Below are positions 53,720 through 63,447 of a stretch of DNA of 64,000 nt, piece by piece. The notes beneath the pieces were generated by a model. It searched no databases. It was not told where the DNA came from and saw only the letters and a list, made by a program, of their open reading frames with translations. The translations under genes and the position numbers were made by a program. The DNA comes from Pyrinomonadaceae bacterium. GTDB taxonomy: Bacteria > Acidobacteriota > Blastocatellia > Pyrinomonadales > Pyrinomonadaceae. Each line of letters starts with the position of its first letter. Position 1 is the first letter of the stretch. The stretch is from contig JAJQRF010000001.1 in assembly GCA_021228405.1 (NCBI GenBank), positions 942,515-1,006,514 of the forward strand. Reading direction: 5' to 3'.

Positions 53720-54456
53720 AATTAACTGCAATTATTTTATTTTTACTCGCTTTTTCGCCCGGCGTTTTCGGACAAATGAGCGACGCGCTGAAAATTACTC
53801 CGCTCGTGGGCGATTTTTATATTTTTACGACTTATCAAACCTACAAAGACGCGAAAGTTCCTGCCAACGGGATGTATGTCGTGACCGCCGAAGGCGTTGT
53901 CCTGATCGACACGCCGTGGGATGAAACTCAGCTTCAGCCGCTTCTGAATTACATCAAGGAAAAGCATAACAAGGATGTCGTGATGAGCGTTTCGACGCAT
54001 TTTCACGAAGACCGCACGAACGGCATCGAGTTTTTGAAAACGAAGGGCGTGAAAACCTACACGACCAGAAAAACCGACGAACTTTCGCAGAAAAAAGGCT
54101 ACGAGCGCGCCGAATTTTTGCTTGAAAAAGATACGGAATTCAAACTCGGACAATACAAATTTCAGACCTTTTATCCCGGCGAAGGTCACGCGCCCGACAA
54201 CATCGTGGTCTGGTTTCCGAACGAAAAAATTCTTTACGGCGGCTGTTTCATAAAAAGCACCGAAGCCGACGACATCGGAAATTTGTCCGACGCAAACATC
54301 AACGAATGGTCAAATTCGATTATGAAAGTGCAGAAAAAATTCAAGAATCCGAAATTCGTAATTCCCGGTCACGACGGCTGGGCAAGCACGAAATCTTTGA
54401 AACACACTTTGAAACTTATTCGGGAATTCAGGGGAAAAACTGCACAAAAGAAATAG
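53716..54456 (+). CDS. Subclass B1 metallo-beta-lactamase
   Basis: The 246-residue protein has a signal peptide ending GVFGQ and a full set of B1 zinc ligands: His95, His97 and Asp99 in HFHEDRTNG, His158 in GEGHAPDN, Cys177 in LYGGCFIKS and His219 in IPGHD. The Cys and spacing distinguish B1 from B3 enzymes and from glyoxalase-type folds. B1 enzymes hydrolyse penicillins, cephalosporins and carbapenems in the periplasm. It overlaps the AAC(6')-like gene by four bases and shares its transcript. No integrase, attC site or insertion sequence was recognised, so it looks chromosomal and native. Confidence 0.9.
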   Translation: MKLTAIILFLLAFSPGVFGQMSDALKITPLVGDFYIFTTYQTYKDAKVPANGMYVVTAEGVVLIDTPWDETQLQPLLNYIKEKHNKDVVMSVSTHFHEDRTNGIEFLKTKGVKTYTTRKTDELSQKKGYERAEFLLEKDTEFKLGQYKFQTFYPGEGHAPDNIVVWFPNEKILYGGCFIKSTEADDIGNLSDANINEWSNSIMKVQKKFKNPKFVIPGHDGWASTKSLKHTLKLIREFRGKTAQKK

Positions 54457-54469
54457 ACGGCTGAACCAA

Positions 54470-54517
54470 AAAAAGAGCGGTAAAATGCAAAATTCATTGC
54501 ATTTTATCGCTCTTTTT
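54470..54517. terminator. Bidirectional terminator between lactamase and giant gene
   Basis: AAAAAGAGCGGTAAAATGCA and its near-perfect complement at 54498-54517 form a 20-bp stem with an eight-base loop, with A and T runs on both sides. Confidence 0.9.
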
Positions 54518-54534
54518 GCGAAGCACGATTCGGA

Positions 54535-57500
54535 TTACGGAACGAAAACGTTCGGAGTCGGCAGATCACCCGGCTGACCGAATGCGACCGTTGTAAATCC
54601 GCTGTTCGATTGCAAAATATACCAGTTTCCTTCTCTGAAAACCGCTACGTCGGTTTTTCCGTCGCCGTCATAGTCTGCCGGAACAGGTAAATCCGTCGCG
54701 ATGCCGAAACTGACCGATCTGAAGCCTTCGGTGCTTCCCAGGATATACCAGTTTCCTGCACGGTAAACGGCAATATCGGTCTTTCCGTCGCCGTCATAAT
54801 CCGCCGGAACCGCTTTATCCGTGGAATTGCCGAAATTAATTACCGTCAAACCTGCGGTCGATCCGAGAATATACCATGTTCCGTCAGACGGGCGGAAGAC
54901 TGCCTGATCCGACTTGCCGTCGCCGTCATAATCCGCCGTGACCGCTTTATCGGAAGCCAACCCGAAGGAAACCGCCGAAAACTGGTTATTGACCAGATTC
55001 AGAACATACCACGTTCCGTTTCTGTAAACCGCCAGTTCAGCCTGCCCGTCGCCGTCGAAATCGGCAGGTTGCGGAATGTCTGCGGCTTGCCCGAAGTTAA
55101 CGCCTATAAAACCGAGTTTCGAGCGCAGAATATACCACGTTCCGTTTCTGAACACGGCATAATCGGATTTCCCGTCGTTGTCATAATCGGCAGGCACGAT
55201 CTTATCGTCCGAATTGCCGAAAACGACGCTGTTCAAACCAGCCGTCGATTGGCGGATATACCAGGTTGAATTTGCCGGACGAAATACTCCGACATCCGCT
55301 TTCCGATCGCCGTCAAAATCGAATTTGGTATTGGCAACAGTTGCTTTCTCGAACGAAAAGACATCTCTGAACTGGGTAACGTCGGCAGGAACGACGATAT
55401 TGTTCGCATATGTTTCAAAAGTCGCCACTTTCCCGTCCAGCGCGAGTTCGCCGCCGTCAACGGGCAGATTTCCGACCGACGCTCCGGCTTGATTGACACT
55501 CACGGCGAAAGTCTTTTCGGCAAACGGTTCGCGGATAAAATAATCGAAAAACGTGTTAATATCCACCGTCGGCGAAACGATATTTGAAGCGAAACTGCCG
55601 AACAAGATCGTTTTTGCGTCCGAAGACATTCCGCGCAGAACGGAGAATGAATTTCCGCCGTCCGTATTGCTGTTGTTAACCGAAACCATACGTGTCGTCC
55701 CGCTTACCATATCACGGAGAAAGATGTCCTGAGTTTGGTTGGTATCCGGCACCGTGGTTTGCAGGTCGGGTGCGGTGCTCTCAAAAGCTACATATCGACC
55801 GTCGGACGAGATAAACGGATATTTTGAAAATCCGTTTCCGCTGGCGGAATTATCGGCTTTTACACTGACTAGCGAGGTCGTGTTATTCTCCAGATCGCGC
55901 CTGAAAACGTCAAACGAACTGTTCTGGTCGTTTGCGGTTACTGCCGATGAAAGGCTCGTAAAATAAGCATAGCGACCGTCCTCACTGATTACCGATCTGA
56001 GTTCGGCACCGACCATTTGCGTATTGGACGAGTTTACCGAAACGGGCTTGGTCGTTTGCGTCTGAAGATCGCGGACGAAAATATTGAATGTGGCGGTCGC
56101 CGTTTGCGAAGTGAGATTGGTTGCCAAGCTCGGGAAGATCACAAAACGTCCGTTTTTCGTGATTTTGACATTATATTCAAGATTATCGCCGTTATAACTG
56201 TTGCCATTTCCCGGCGATGAATTTGTTTGATCGACGGAAACCATTGTCGTGGTATTTAAAACCGTATCTCTCACAAAAATATCGCGGAAATTTTGTGTGT
56301 CGGGAATGTTGGTAACGTTTTGATCGCTGCTGGAAAAGACAACGTATCGCCCGTCGTCATTGATCGCCAGCAAATTTCCGTTGACCTGCTGCCCGTTTGA
56401 GGCGACGGACACGAGTTTGGTTTCATTGGTTTGCAGATTTCTCAGGTAAACTCCAATAACGGTCGCCTCGGGCGAGATCAGATCGGTCGCGCAACTGTCG
56501 AAAGCGACAAAATTTCCGTTTCCTGAAATTCGCGGTCGTCTTGAAGTGCAGTTGCCCGTCAAAGTTCCCGAACTGTTTACGCTGAGGGTTTTTGTCTGGT
56601 TCGTTTCGGTATCTCTCACGAAAATATCCGAGAACGGATTTACGTCGCTCACGGTTCCGATGTTTGAAGCAAAACTGATGAAGGCTATAAATCTGCCGTC
56701 ATCACTGAGAGTTGAATCCAATGAATCGTTGTTTGCGGAGGCAGTATTGGTATTATTGTATGAAATCAATTTTACCGTTCCCGACCCGACACCGACATCA
56801 TCATTGCCGATCACACCGACCGCCTGACCGTCGTCAATCGTCGCATTTGTCGCTCCCGTTAGATTTACGAAGAAATTTTCATCTGCTTCGGGTATCACAT
56901 CACCGACAACACTGATGTCGATAGTTGCGGTGAGCGTTCCTGCGGGAAGAATTTTCTGTGCGGACACCTGCTGATAATCGCTGGGAGCGGTCGCCGTTCC
57001 GTTAGCCGTAGCGTAATTTACAGTGATCGGAAGTTTACTCGGCGAACTGACGCTTAAAACGAATTTGATCGTTTGAGTTCCGCTGTTTCCTTCAATGACC
57101 GTAGCATTTGCAATGCTTATCGACGGCGGCTGATCCGTATCCTGAATCTCCAAAACGGCATTAGCGGGTGTGCCGATTGTCGCATTAACGGGTTGGTCGA
57201 GAGCGATATTGACCGTTTCCGTTCCTTCGTCGGTTTGATCGAGCTGGATCGGGATCGCAACCGCTTTTGACGTTTCGTTCGGCGCAAATGTAACGATTGT
57301 CGAAACTTCGTTGTAATCCTGTCCGGGTGTCGCCGTTCCCGACGAAGTGCGGAATCTGACGGACGCTCCGCCGCCGTTTCCGCCTGTTCTCACTAAATTG
57401 ACGATGAAATTGTTTCCTTCAGTCGAAGTATAAATTGCATTTGAAAGAGCGATAACGCCGCCTTCGTCGTCATTTGTAATAGTTGCGGTAGCGCGTCCCG

Positions 57501-60429
57501 TTGTGATCGAGGCATTAACGGGTTCGGACAAATTTACCTGAAACGTTTCATTTCCTTCGATAATTAAATCGCCGATAACATTCACAGTTACCGAAGCGGA
57601 AGTTTGCCCGGCAGGAATGTTGAGAACGCCTTGAAGCGGCGCGTAATCGCTCGTCGGCGTTGCCGTGCCGCCGCCGGTGTTGTAGATCACACTGACATTT
57701 TTTCCGCTCGGAGCCGATAAGCCAACCTGAAAATTGAACGGCGTGGTTCCCGAGTTTCCTTCATTTGAAGTAATATTAGCAATCGCCAAACCCGGCGCGG
57801 CATCATCATCCGAAATGGTAATTTCGGTCTTTCTGTCCGAAACGACGGCATTGTTGGTTTCGCCCAGAACGAGGAAAAACTTTTCATCGTATTCGTCAAT
57901 CGTGTCGCCTTTTACGCTGATCGTGACGTTTTTTGAAGTTTCGCCCGGATTAAAGATCAGCGTTCCCCGCGCCGGTAAATAATCCCTGGAGCCTTCGGCT
58001 TCAACTAATTGTGCAAGAGTATTCCGGTTGAATCCATCCGAAGGAGCCGTGAAATATTTGACTCTCACCGGAACGGCGGAAGCCGCGTTCAGGGTGATCG
58101 GCACCGAAACGTTGACCGTTCCGCTGTTCCCCTCGCTCACGCTGACATCACTGCCGCCCGATACCTGGGGCAATGCCGCCGGCGAACCGGGGCAGATATT
58201 CGTCATCAAAGTAAATGTTTCCGAAAACAGTCCTGCGGTGACAATATCCGGTTTTCCGTCGGCGTTAAAGTCGCTGATCGCCAATCCGCGCGGAGAAAAA
58301 GCGGTTCCGAAATTCTTTATTTGCGGAAAATCGCCCGTCCCGTTTCCGTATAAAATACTGATTCTCGAATCGTAATAAGGAATACTGCTCGTATATCCGA
58401 TGTTCGTCACTGCCAAATCAACGTTTCCATCCCCGTTAAAATCGCCGATTCCCATATCCGCAGGACCGCGTCCGAGCGTGTATTCACGAACTGCGTCGAA
58501 ACCGCCGCCGCTGACTCCGAGAAGAATCCCGATGAACCCGTTTGAACCGCGCGCACTGACAAAATCGGTCGTGACGGCAAGATCGGAAATATTATCGTTG
58601 TTAAAATCTGCCGAATAAATTGTTGAGTTCGCAAATCTTACCGGGATCGTTCCGACGAATGTAAAGCTGAAATTCCCGTTTCCAAAGTAAAGACGAACGC
58701 CTGTTCCTACTGCCAGAACAGCTAAATCCTGATTTCCGTCCTGATTGAAATCGCCGACGGTAATACCTGACGGAGCACCAGCGGTCGAAATCAAACCCGC
58801 GCTCGCAAAATTACCCGCAGCAGTGCCGCGGTAGAGTGCAAATTGCGGATTATTGGTTCGCGGAACGAAAAGATCGGGAAAGCCGTTTCCGTCAACATCC
58901 TTGAGTGCCGCCTGTTTCATCAAGCGAATATCGACAATACTCGACTGAACGGCGGGCTGAAATGTTCCGTTGCCGTTACTTATAAAAACCACGGCAAAAC
59001 CGTTCGGGTCTGCCGGATTTTGAACCAAGACGGTGAGGTCTTTTTTACCGTCATTATTAACGTCCTCGGCAAATAAATAACGCGGCTTTCTTTCAATCGG
59101 GATCGAAACAGGCGGTTGAAAATCGCCGGAACCGTTTCCGAAACTGAGCGATAATTCCAAAGAATCATTCGCCGTTACCACATCGGCTTTTCCGTCAGCA
59201 TTAAAATCAGCCGTAACAGTTGCGTTCGGATTATAACCGCTGAGAGGAAACTCCCTGGCTCCCGGAGTTCCCGTTCCCCGATTGACCAAAACGGTAAATG
59301 AATCCAGTTCGGAACTGGCGGCGGCAATATCGGTTTTACCGTCGCCCGTAAAATCATCGACGAACAACCTGGTTTCCGACAAAAGACCGTAAAACTTGAT
59401 CGACGGTTGAAACGAACCGTCGCCTGTTCCATACCGGACGATCAGATAACCCGATGAAAAAATAGCGAGATAATCGGTTTTCCCGTCGAGGTTCAGGTCT
59501 GCCAGTGCAATTCGCCGCAAGCTTGCGGTCGGCTCGGTAAGACGCGGCTGAACCGAGAAATTCCCGTTCCCGTCATTAAACAGACGAACGATAAAGGTAT
59601 CACTGCCGCCGAAGTTCGAGCTTGTCGTAAATATGTCGGTTTTACCGTCGCCCGTAATGTCGCCGACAGCGATCAATTCGACGCTTCCGGTTCCGCCTAA
59701 AGGATAATTCACAGGAGTTTGAAAAGTGCCCGACGGACTGCCGAAAATGACCGAAACCGTGTTTTGATTTGCGAGCACGGCGGATAGATCGGTGATGCCG
59801 TCGCCGTTGAAATCGGCAGCCTCAAAAGTATTCGGAACTCCTGTAAGACTTATTTCGGCAAAAGTCGGAAATTCGCCGAAGCCGTTGCCGTAATAAACGA
59901 CGAGCGGATTTTGAAATCCGTTCTGCCCGGCGACATCGGGCTTGTCGTCGCCGTTGAAATCGCCGACGGTAAACCTTACGAATTGCAGGTTGATCCCGCT
60001 GTTTTGCGGAGCCGAAAAATTTCCCGTCCCGTCGCCGAATAAGATTTTTCCGAAAATCAAAAGATCGAGATTCGCGTCATTATTGAAATCTCCGCTTCCC
60101 AAAGTAAAACCGCCCGGACTCGGGATGAGTCTAGGTTCGCCAAGCAACCCGTTTCCAATGTTAAGTTGAACGCTAATGCTGGAAGTTGCGCCGTTAAGCG
60201 TGGCAATATCAAGGCGACCGTCATTATTAAAATCGCCGTAAACAACGTCCGCGGAAGTTCCGTTGGTTTTTGAAGTCCGCACACCTTCAAAACATTGATT
60301 CTCACAAAGAGTTTGTTTTTCAAAAACAGTATTTTCAAATAAATTTGCCGGTTCCAGTAATGAAAAGAAGGATGCCGGAATAAAAAATGTCGATAAGATA
60401 AATTTAAACAGGAATGATTGTAATATCAT
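54535..60429 (-). CDS. Giant secreted FG-GAP/Calx-beta/propeller protein
   Basis: The 1964-residue product has a signal peptide. FG-GAP/VCBS repeats (about 55-745) follow with calcium loops such as DFNNDGRLD and DFNGDGKPD. Four Calx-beta domains (about 755-1205) each have an EGNSGT-type strand. A TolB/WD40-like propeller (about 1215-1700) has repeated SDDGRFIAF motifs. The C-terminus has five to six near-identical units of about 48 residues (DYDGDGKTDVAVFR then NWYIL). These bind calcium and are surface or adhesion modules, and the last set is a hallmark of Blastocatellia in my recollection. No catalytic motif is seen. The start ATG 60429 has AGAGG upstream. Confidence 0.88.
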   Translation of the reverse strand: MILQSFLFKFILSTFFIPASFFSLLEPANLFENTVFEKQTLCENQCFEGVRTSKTNGTSADVVYGDFNNDGRLDIATLNGATSSISVQLNIGNGLLGEPRLIPSPGGFTLGSGDFNNDANLDLLIFGKILFGDGTGNFSAPQNSGINLQFVRFTVGDFNGDDKPDVAGQNGFQNPLVVYYGNGFGEFPTFAEISLTGVPNTFEAADFNGDGITDLSAVLANQNTVSVIFGSPSGTFQTPVNYPLGGTGSVELIAVGDITGDGKTDIFTTSSNFGGSDTFIVRLFNDGNGNFSVQPRLTEPTASLRRIALADLNLDGKTDYLAIFSSGYLIVRYGTGDGSFQPSIKFYGLLSETRLFVDDFTGDGKTDIAAASSELDSFTVLVNRGTGTPGAREFPLSGYNPNATVTADFNADGKADVVTANDSLELSLSFGNGSGDFQPPVSIPIERKPRYLFAEDVNNDGKKDLTVLVQNPADPNGFAVVFISNGNGTFQPAVQSSIVDIRLMKQAALKDVDGNGFPDLFVPRTNNPQFALYRGTAAGNFASAGLISTAGAPSGITVGDFNQDGNQDLAVLAVGTGVRLYFGNGNFSFTFVGTIPVRFANSTIYSADFNNDNISDLAVTTDFVSARGSNGFIGILLGVSGGGFDAVREYTLGRGPADMGIGDFNGDGNVDLAVTNIGYTSSIPYYDSRISILYGNGTGDFPQIKNFGTAFSPRGLAISDFNADGKPDIVTAGLFSETFTLMTNICPGSPAALPQVSGGSDVSVSEGNSGTVNVSVPITLNAASAVPVRVKYFTAPSDGFNRNTLAQLVEAEGSRDYLPARGTLIFNPGETSKNVTISVKGDTIDEYDEKFFLVLGETNNAVVSDRKTEITISDDDAAPGLAIANITSNEGNSGTTPFNFQVGLSAPSGKNVSVIYNTGGGTATPTSDYAPLQGVLNIPAGQTSASVTVNVIGDLIIEGNETFQVNLSEPVNASITTGRATATITNDDEGGVIALSNAIYTSTEGNNFIVNLVRTGGNGGGASVRFRTSSGTATPGQDYNEVSTIVTFAPNETSKAVAIPIQLDQTDEGTETVNIALDQPVNATIGTPANAVLEIQDTDQPPSISIANATVIEGNSGTQTIKFVLSVSSPSKLPITVNYATANGTATAPSDYQQVSAQKILPAGTLTATIDISVVGDVIPEADENFFVNLTGATNATIDDGQAVGVIGNDDVGVGSGTVKLISYNNTNTASANNDSLDSTLSDDGRFIAFISFASNIGTVSDVNPFSDIFVRDTETNQTKTLSVNSSGTLTGNCTSRRPRISGNGNFVAFDSCATDLISPEATVIGVYLRNLQTNETKLVSVASNGQQVNGNLLAINDDGRYVVFSSSDQNVTNIPDTQNFRDIFVRDTVLNTTTMVSVDQTNSSPGNGNSYNGDNLEYNVKITKNGRFVIFPSLATNLTSQTATATFNIFVRDLQTQTTKPVSVNSSNTQMVGAELRSVISEDGRYAYFTSLSSAVTANDQNSSFDVFRRDLENNTTSLVSVKADNSASGNGFSKYPFISSDGRYVAFESTAPDLQTTVPDTNQTQDIFLRDMVSGTTRMVSVNNSNTDGGNSFSVLRGMSSDAKTILFGSFASNIVSPTVDINTFFDYFIREPFAEKTFAVSVNQAGASVGNLPVDGGELALDGKVATFETYANNIVVPADVTQFRDVFSFEKATVANTKFDFDGDRKADVGVFRPANSTWYIRQSTAGLNSVVFGNSDDKIVPADYDNDGKSDYAVFRNGTWYILRSKLGFIGVNFGQAADIPQPADFDGDGQAELAVYRNGTWYVLNLVNNQFSAVSFGLASDKAVTADYDGDGKSDQAVFRPSDGTWYILGSTAGLTVINFGNSTDKAVPADYDGDGKTDIAVYRAGNWYILGSTEGFRSVSFGIATDLPVPADYDGDGKTDVAVFREGNWYILQSNSGFTTVAFGQPGDLPTPNVFVP
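54560..55330. repeat. Coding repeats of about 145 bp at the 3' end of the giant gene
   Basis: The unit with TCCGTCGCCGTCATAATC recurs near 54660, 54785, 54920, 55045 and, more diverged, 55165 and 55305, separated by 125 to 150 bases. It encodes the DYDGDGKxD calcium loop. High DNA identity suggests recent duplication or gene conversion. Confidence 0.7.
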
Positions 60430-61186
60430 AAAATAAAACCTCTGATTTTTTGGTAGTCTGAAATCAAGTTGAGTTTGAAACTCAATATTTCGCGGTTCTT
60501 AAATCTTCAGGCGCATTGACGGATCGATAAAACCCGGATCGGCTTATCTCAAAATTGCCCGAAAATATTAACCTTAAGTCTGTTTGGGAGGAGCCGAATA
60601 AACCGATTTTGCTTTCGGATGCCGTGTCTTTTACCCGGATTTTGGAAATAATAATATTTGTTATTGAAAATAAACCGAAAGTGGATGTGAAACGTGATGT
60701 AATACCGCTATACTGCATAATTTCGCCTGAGGATGATAATTTTAAAGGACTTTTTTAATGTATTGAGCCTTAGGTTATCGACGAGGAGTATCAATAAATT
60801 CTATAGATTGAGGCGCAGACACCGATATTTAATTCATCATCATTGTAAACTTCTAAAAAAACTAATCCTATTAAGATAAAAAAATATACGTTGGAAAAAA
60901 CTGACCGAAAATTCTTTCTTTTGACTGCAACCGGGCTGTTTGCAGATTCAATTGTTTTTCGCGGCATTTTATTAATCTGCTTTGAAAACTGATTTTCGTC
61001 GGTATATAAGAAATTAAAGTTAAAAAAATCTTAAGTATTATGAAATTTCTTGTCAAGTAAATGCTTTCCGGTCGACGAACTTCCGACCTCAAAACCTGAA
61101 AAACAAACGATCTTCGGAATTCGCCGTAAAAAACTTTGACCTTAATTCAGCTAGAAAGATGCGTTAAGTAACGGAGAAGTTTTCTG
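60430..61186. other. Long AT-rich intergenic region
   Basis: About 757 bases separate two divergent genes. I see one perfect palindrome, TTGAGTTT G AAACTCAA (60469-60485), 40 bases before the giant gene; it could be an operator. A 67-codon plus-strand frame at 60555 lacks a ribosome site and family resemblance. Nothing else is recognised. Confidence 0.5.
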
Positions 61187-61711
61187 ATGAGAAATAAAAT
61201 GAAAAAAATAGTTGTCGGCGCAGTTTTGATATTGTTAATTTTTTCGGCTGATTCGTTTTCACAGAAATCGCAAAAACTTCGCAAAATACGCGAAATGATT
61301 ACCGATTCGCAAAAAAACAACAGTCTTTTTTCAGGTTTATTGGGCGCAGACGTTTCGACCGACAGTTCAGTGGAAACAACAATGCTGAGTGCAATAACTT
61401 TTCCGAACAAAATCAAAGTAAAATATTTGGACGAAAACCATAAATTAAGCAAAAATCGTAAGAAACTGGTCGATAAATGGCTCGCAGAATACGGCGAAAA
61501 AGGCTCGGAGAAAAAATTTTATCTGAATGAAATCGCCGTCGAAGAAGAAGGAACGCGTTACTGGATAATTTCACACGAAAAAAACGTTATCGAAAAACTC
61601 AAAAATTCGGTAAAAAAAGATGATGAAATGATCCTGCAAATGCGTCTTTTAGGCTATCACAAAAAAGGACAAACGATCGACTATCTTTTGATGGCTGAAG
61701 ATTTAGAGTAA
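61187..61711 (+). CDS. Small secreted protein of unknown function
   Basis: The 174-residue product has a signal peptide (VVGAVLILLIFSADSFSQ) and a lysine-rich, helical mature part without a known domain. ATG 61187 has GGAG ten bases upstream; ATG 61199 (MKKIVVG) is an alternative. The tail, RLLGYHKKGQTIDYLLMAEDLE, looks conserved-like. It converges with the AlkD-like gene, with two bases between stops. Confidence 0.7.
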   Translation: MRNKMKKIVVGAVLILLIFSADSFSQKSQKLRKIREMITDSQKNNSLFSGLLGADVSTDSSVETTMLSAITFPNKIKVKYLDENHKLSKNRKKLVDKWLAEYGEKGSEKKFYLNEIAVEEEGTRYWIISHEKNVIEKLKNSVKKDDEMILQMRLLGYHKKGQTIDYLLMAEDLE

Positions 61712-61713
61712 TG

Positions 61714-62400
61714 TCACTTAAATTTATTCTGCACTTTTTCGCCCGTCAATTCACGCAAAGCGTCCGCCGCGATCCAGCGCGCCGCGCTTGTTTTTCGCGC
61801 TCTGATTCTTTCGGCGGTGGCGATAGCGAGCTTGTTTAAATTCAAATTTCGTTTACCGATCTGCCGAAGCGACCAGTTAACGGCTTTTTTAATGAAATTG
61901 CGTTCGTCGCCGGAATGCTTTTCAAGAATCGGCAGAAATTGCGCGATTTGTTCGTCGTCCGCCTTTTTGTCGTGAACGGCAAGCCACGCGATCAGTACGA
62001 TCCCGGCGCGTTTGATAAATTCTTCTTCGCGCGCCGACCATTCCGAAACTTTTTCGTAAGCAAATTCAGTCCGGCAAAAAAGATGTCCGCAAGTACCGTC
62101 GCAAATCGCCCAATTATCGAAATCCTTCGCCCAAGAATCCATTTGTTTCCCGGTAACTTTTTTCGGGTCGTCAATTAGATAAGCAATGATCCGCGCTTCG
62201 TGAATTCCCGTTTCCCAAAGCTCCGAAGCCAATTTATGACGGTCTTCCGCCTGTTTTTTTACGTCCTTCGCAAGTTCTTTCAAAACAGGCATCGAAACAC
62301 CGAAAGCCTTTTTTGCCGTGATGCCGAAACGCTTCATTCCCGCGATATTGACAGGATTTTCGAGCGATTCGAGTTTTTTGATGATTTCTTCAACTTTCAC
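61714..62400 (-). CDS. AlkD-like DNA alkylation repair protein
   Basis: The 228-residue protein is all helical with HEAT-like repeats, as in AlkD. Signature stretches are FGVSMPVLKELAKDVKK, HEARIIAYLID, WAKDFDNWAICDGTCG and NFIKKAVNWSLRQIGKRN. AlkD glycosylases remove 3- and 7-alkylpurines without base flipping. The DNWAICD segment carries the aspartate and tryptophan of the active site. The start overlaps the preceding gene by 11 bases, so it belongs to the purE transcription unit. Confidence 0.9.
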   Translation of the reverse strand: MKVEEIIKKLESLENPVNIAGMKRFGITAKKAFGVSMPVLKELAKDVKKQAEDRHKLASELWETGIHEARIIAYLIDDPKKVTGKQMDSWAKDFDNWAICDGTCGHLFCRTEFAYEKVSEWSAREEEFIKRAGIVLIAWLAVHDKKADDEQIAQFLPILEKHSGDERNFIKKAVNWSLRQIGKRNLNLNKLAIATAERIRARKTSAARWIAADALRELTGEKVQNKFK

Positions 62401-62935
62401 TAAATTTTTCTTCTAAAAACTTCCTGACCTTTTCATACCAATCAAGCAATTCCTGCCATTCGTTCGGGCATTCGCTCCAACAAACGATTCGTCCATTGTA
62501 AAATAAATCAAGCGTTTCAATACCGAAAATCTCGCCGTCGCGTCCGTTCATTTCTACTTCGACAAACGGCGAAAGTTTGATTTTTGAAAGTTCGGTGCGG
62601 ATTTTCCGATAAAATTCCCGATCGATTTCGATTGTTTTTATTTCAAAACTCGGTTCGGTTTGAAAATCCGTGACGGAATTCATTACTAGCTGGAAATCCG
62701 TTTCTCTTTGCCAGATTATTTGCTGAACGACCGGTTTCGGAGGCGGTTCGATCTGCGGTTGCGGCGCGTAGAAAACCCAGTGTTTTTCAGGCGTAAATGT
62801 CGGCGAAATCCATAAATGTAAAGTTTGACTGAATTGTTTGACCTGCAAATCCTTTGGCAATAGTCTTGGATTTTCAAGCATTTGCGTCACTTTTGTCAGA
62901 AGATTTTCCCATTCTCTGTCTTGATTTTCACGCAT
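62390..62935 (-). CDS. Protein of unknown function in the purE unit
   Basis: The 181-residue protein is acidic to neutral with no signal or membrane segment. A mixed alpha/beta pattern is seen, with a proline stretch (PQPQIEPPPKPV) and a C-terminal FYNGRIVCWSECPNEWQELLDWYEK segment typical of small hypothetical proteins. The ATG (62935) overlaps the purE stop as TAATG, and its stop overlaps the AlkD-like gene by 11 bases. Coupling to purE is therefore tight, but the role is unknown. Confidence 0.75.
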   Translation of the reverse strand: MRENQDREWENLLTKVTQMLENPRLLPKDLQVKQFSQTLHLWISPTFTPEKHWVFYAPQPQIEPPPKPVVQQIIWQRETDFQLVMNSVTDFQTEPSFEIKTIEIDREFYRKIRTELSKIKLSPFVEVEMNGRDGEIFGIETLDLFYNGRIVCWSECPNEWQELLDWYEKVRKFLEEKFSES

Positions 62936-63435
62936 TATTTCAATTCCGAAGCCAAAACCGCCTGCGTTTGCTTATTTCTGAATTCGTGGAGTTTTTCGCG
63001 CAATTCAGGACGCGAATTAGCGAGAATCGAGATCGCCAAAAGCGCGGCGTTTTTCGCCCCTGCCGTGCCGATCGCAAGCGTTCCGACGGGAATTCCGGCG
63101 GGCATTTGAACAATTGATAAGAGCGAATCCATTCCTGACAACGCTTTGCTTTGAACGGGAATGCCGAGAACGGGCAAAACCGTTTGCGAAGCGCACATTC
63201 CGGGCAGATGCGCCGCCCCGCCTGCGCCCGCGATGATAACCTCGATTCCGCGCTTTTCGGCAGTTTTCGCAAATTCAAAAAGCAGATCGGGCGTGCGGTG
63301 TGCGGAAACGACTTTGCATTCGTGCGCGACGGCGAAGTCTGTCAAAATGCCGGACGCATTTTTCATCGTTTCCCAATCGGACGTTGAACCCATAATTATT
63401 GAAACAAGCGGATTTTCTTTATTATCACTTGACAT
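62935..63435 (-). CDS. purE: N5-carboxyaminoimidazole ribonucleotide mutase
   Basis: The 166-residue enzyme converts N5-CAIR to CAIR in purine synthesis. The conserved elements are [18 protein letters not shown] with the catalytic histidine (residue 46), [14 protein letters not shown] and VPVQS followed by [15 protein letters not shown]. Length is that of class I PurE. purK, the usual partner, is not adjacent. The ATG (63435) is 12 bases after the stop of the upstream gene, so four genes run in one direction. Confidence 0.96.
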   Translation of the reverse strand: MSSDNKENPLVSIIMGSTSDWETMKNASGILTDFAVAHECKVVSAHRTPDLLFEFAKTAEKRGIEVIIAGAGGAAHLPGMCASQTVLPVLGIPVQSKALSGMDSLLSIVQMPAGIPVGTLAIGTAGAKNAALLAISILANSRPELREKLHEFRNKQTQAVLASELK

Positions 63436-63447
63436 AAAATTTAACGA

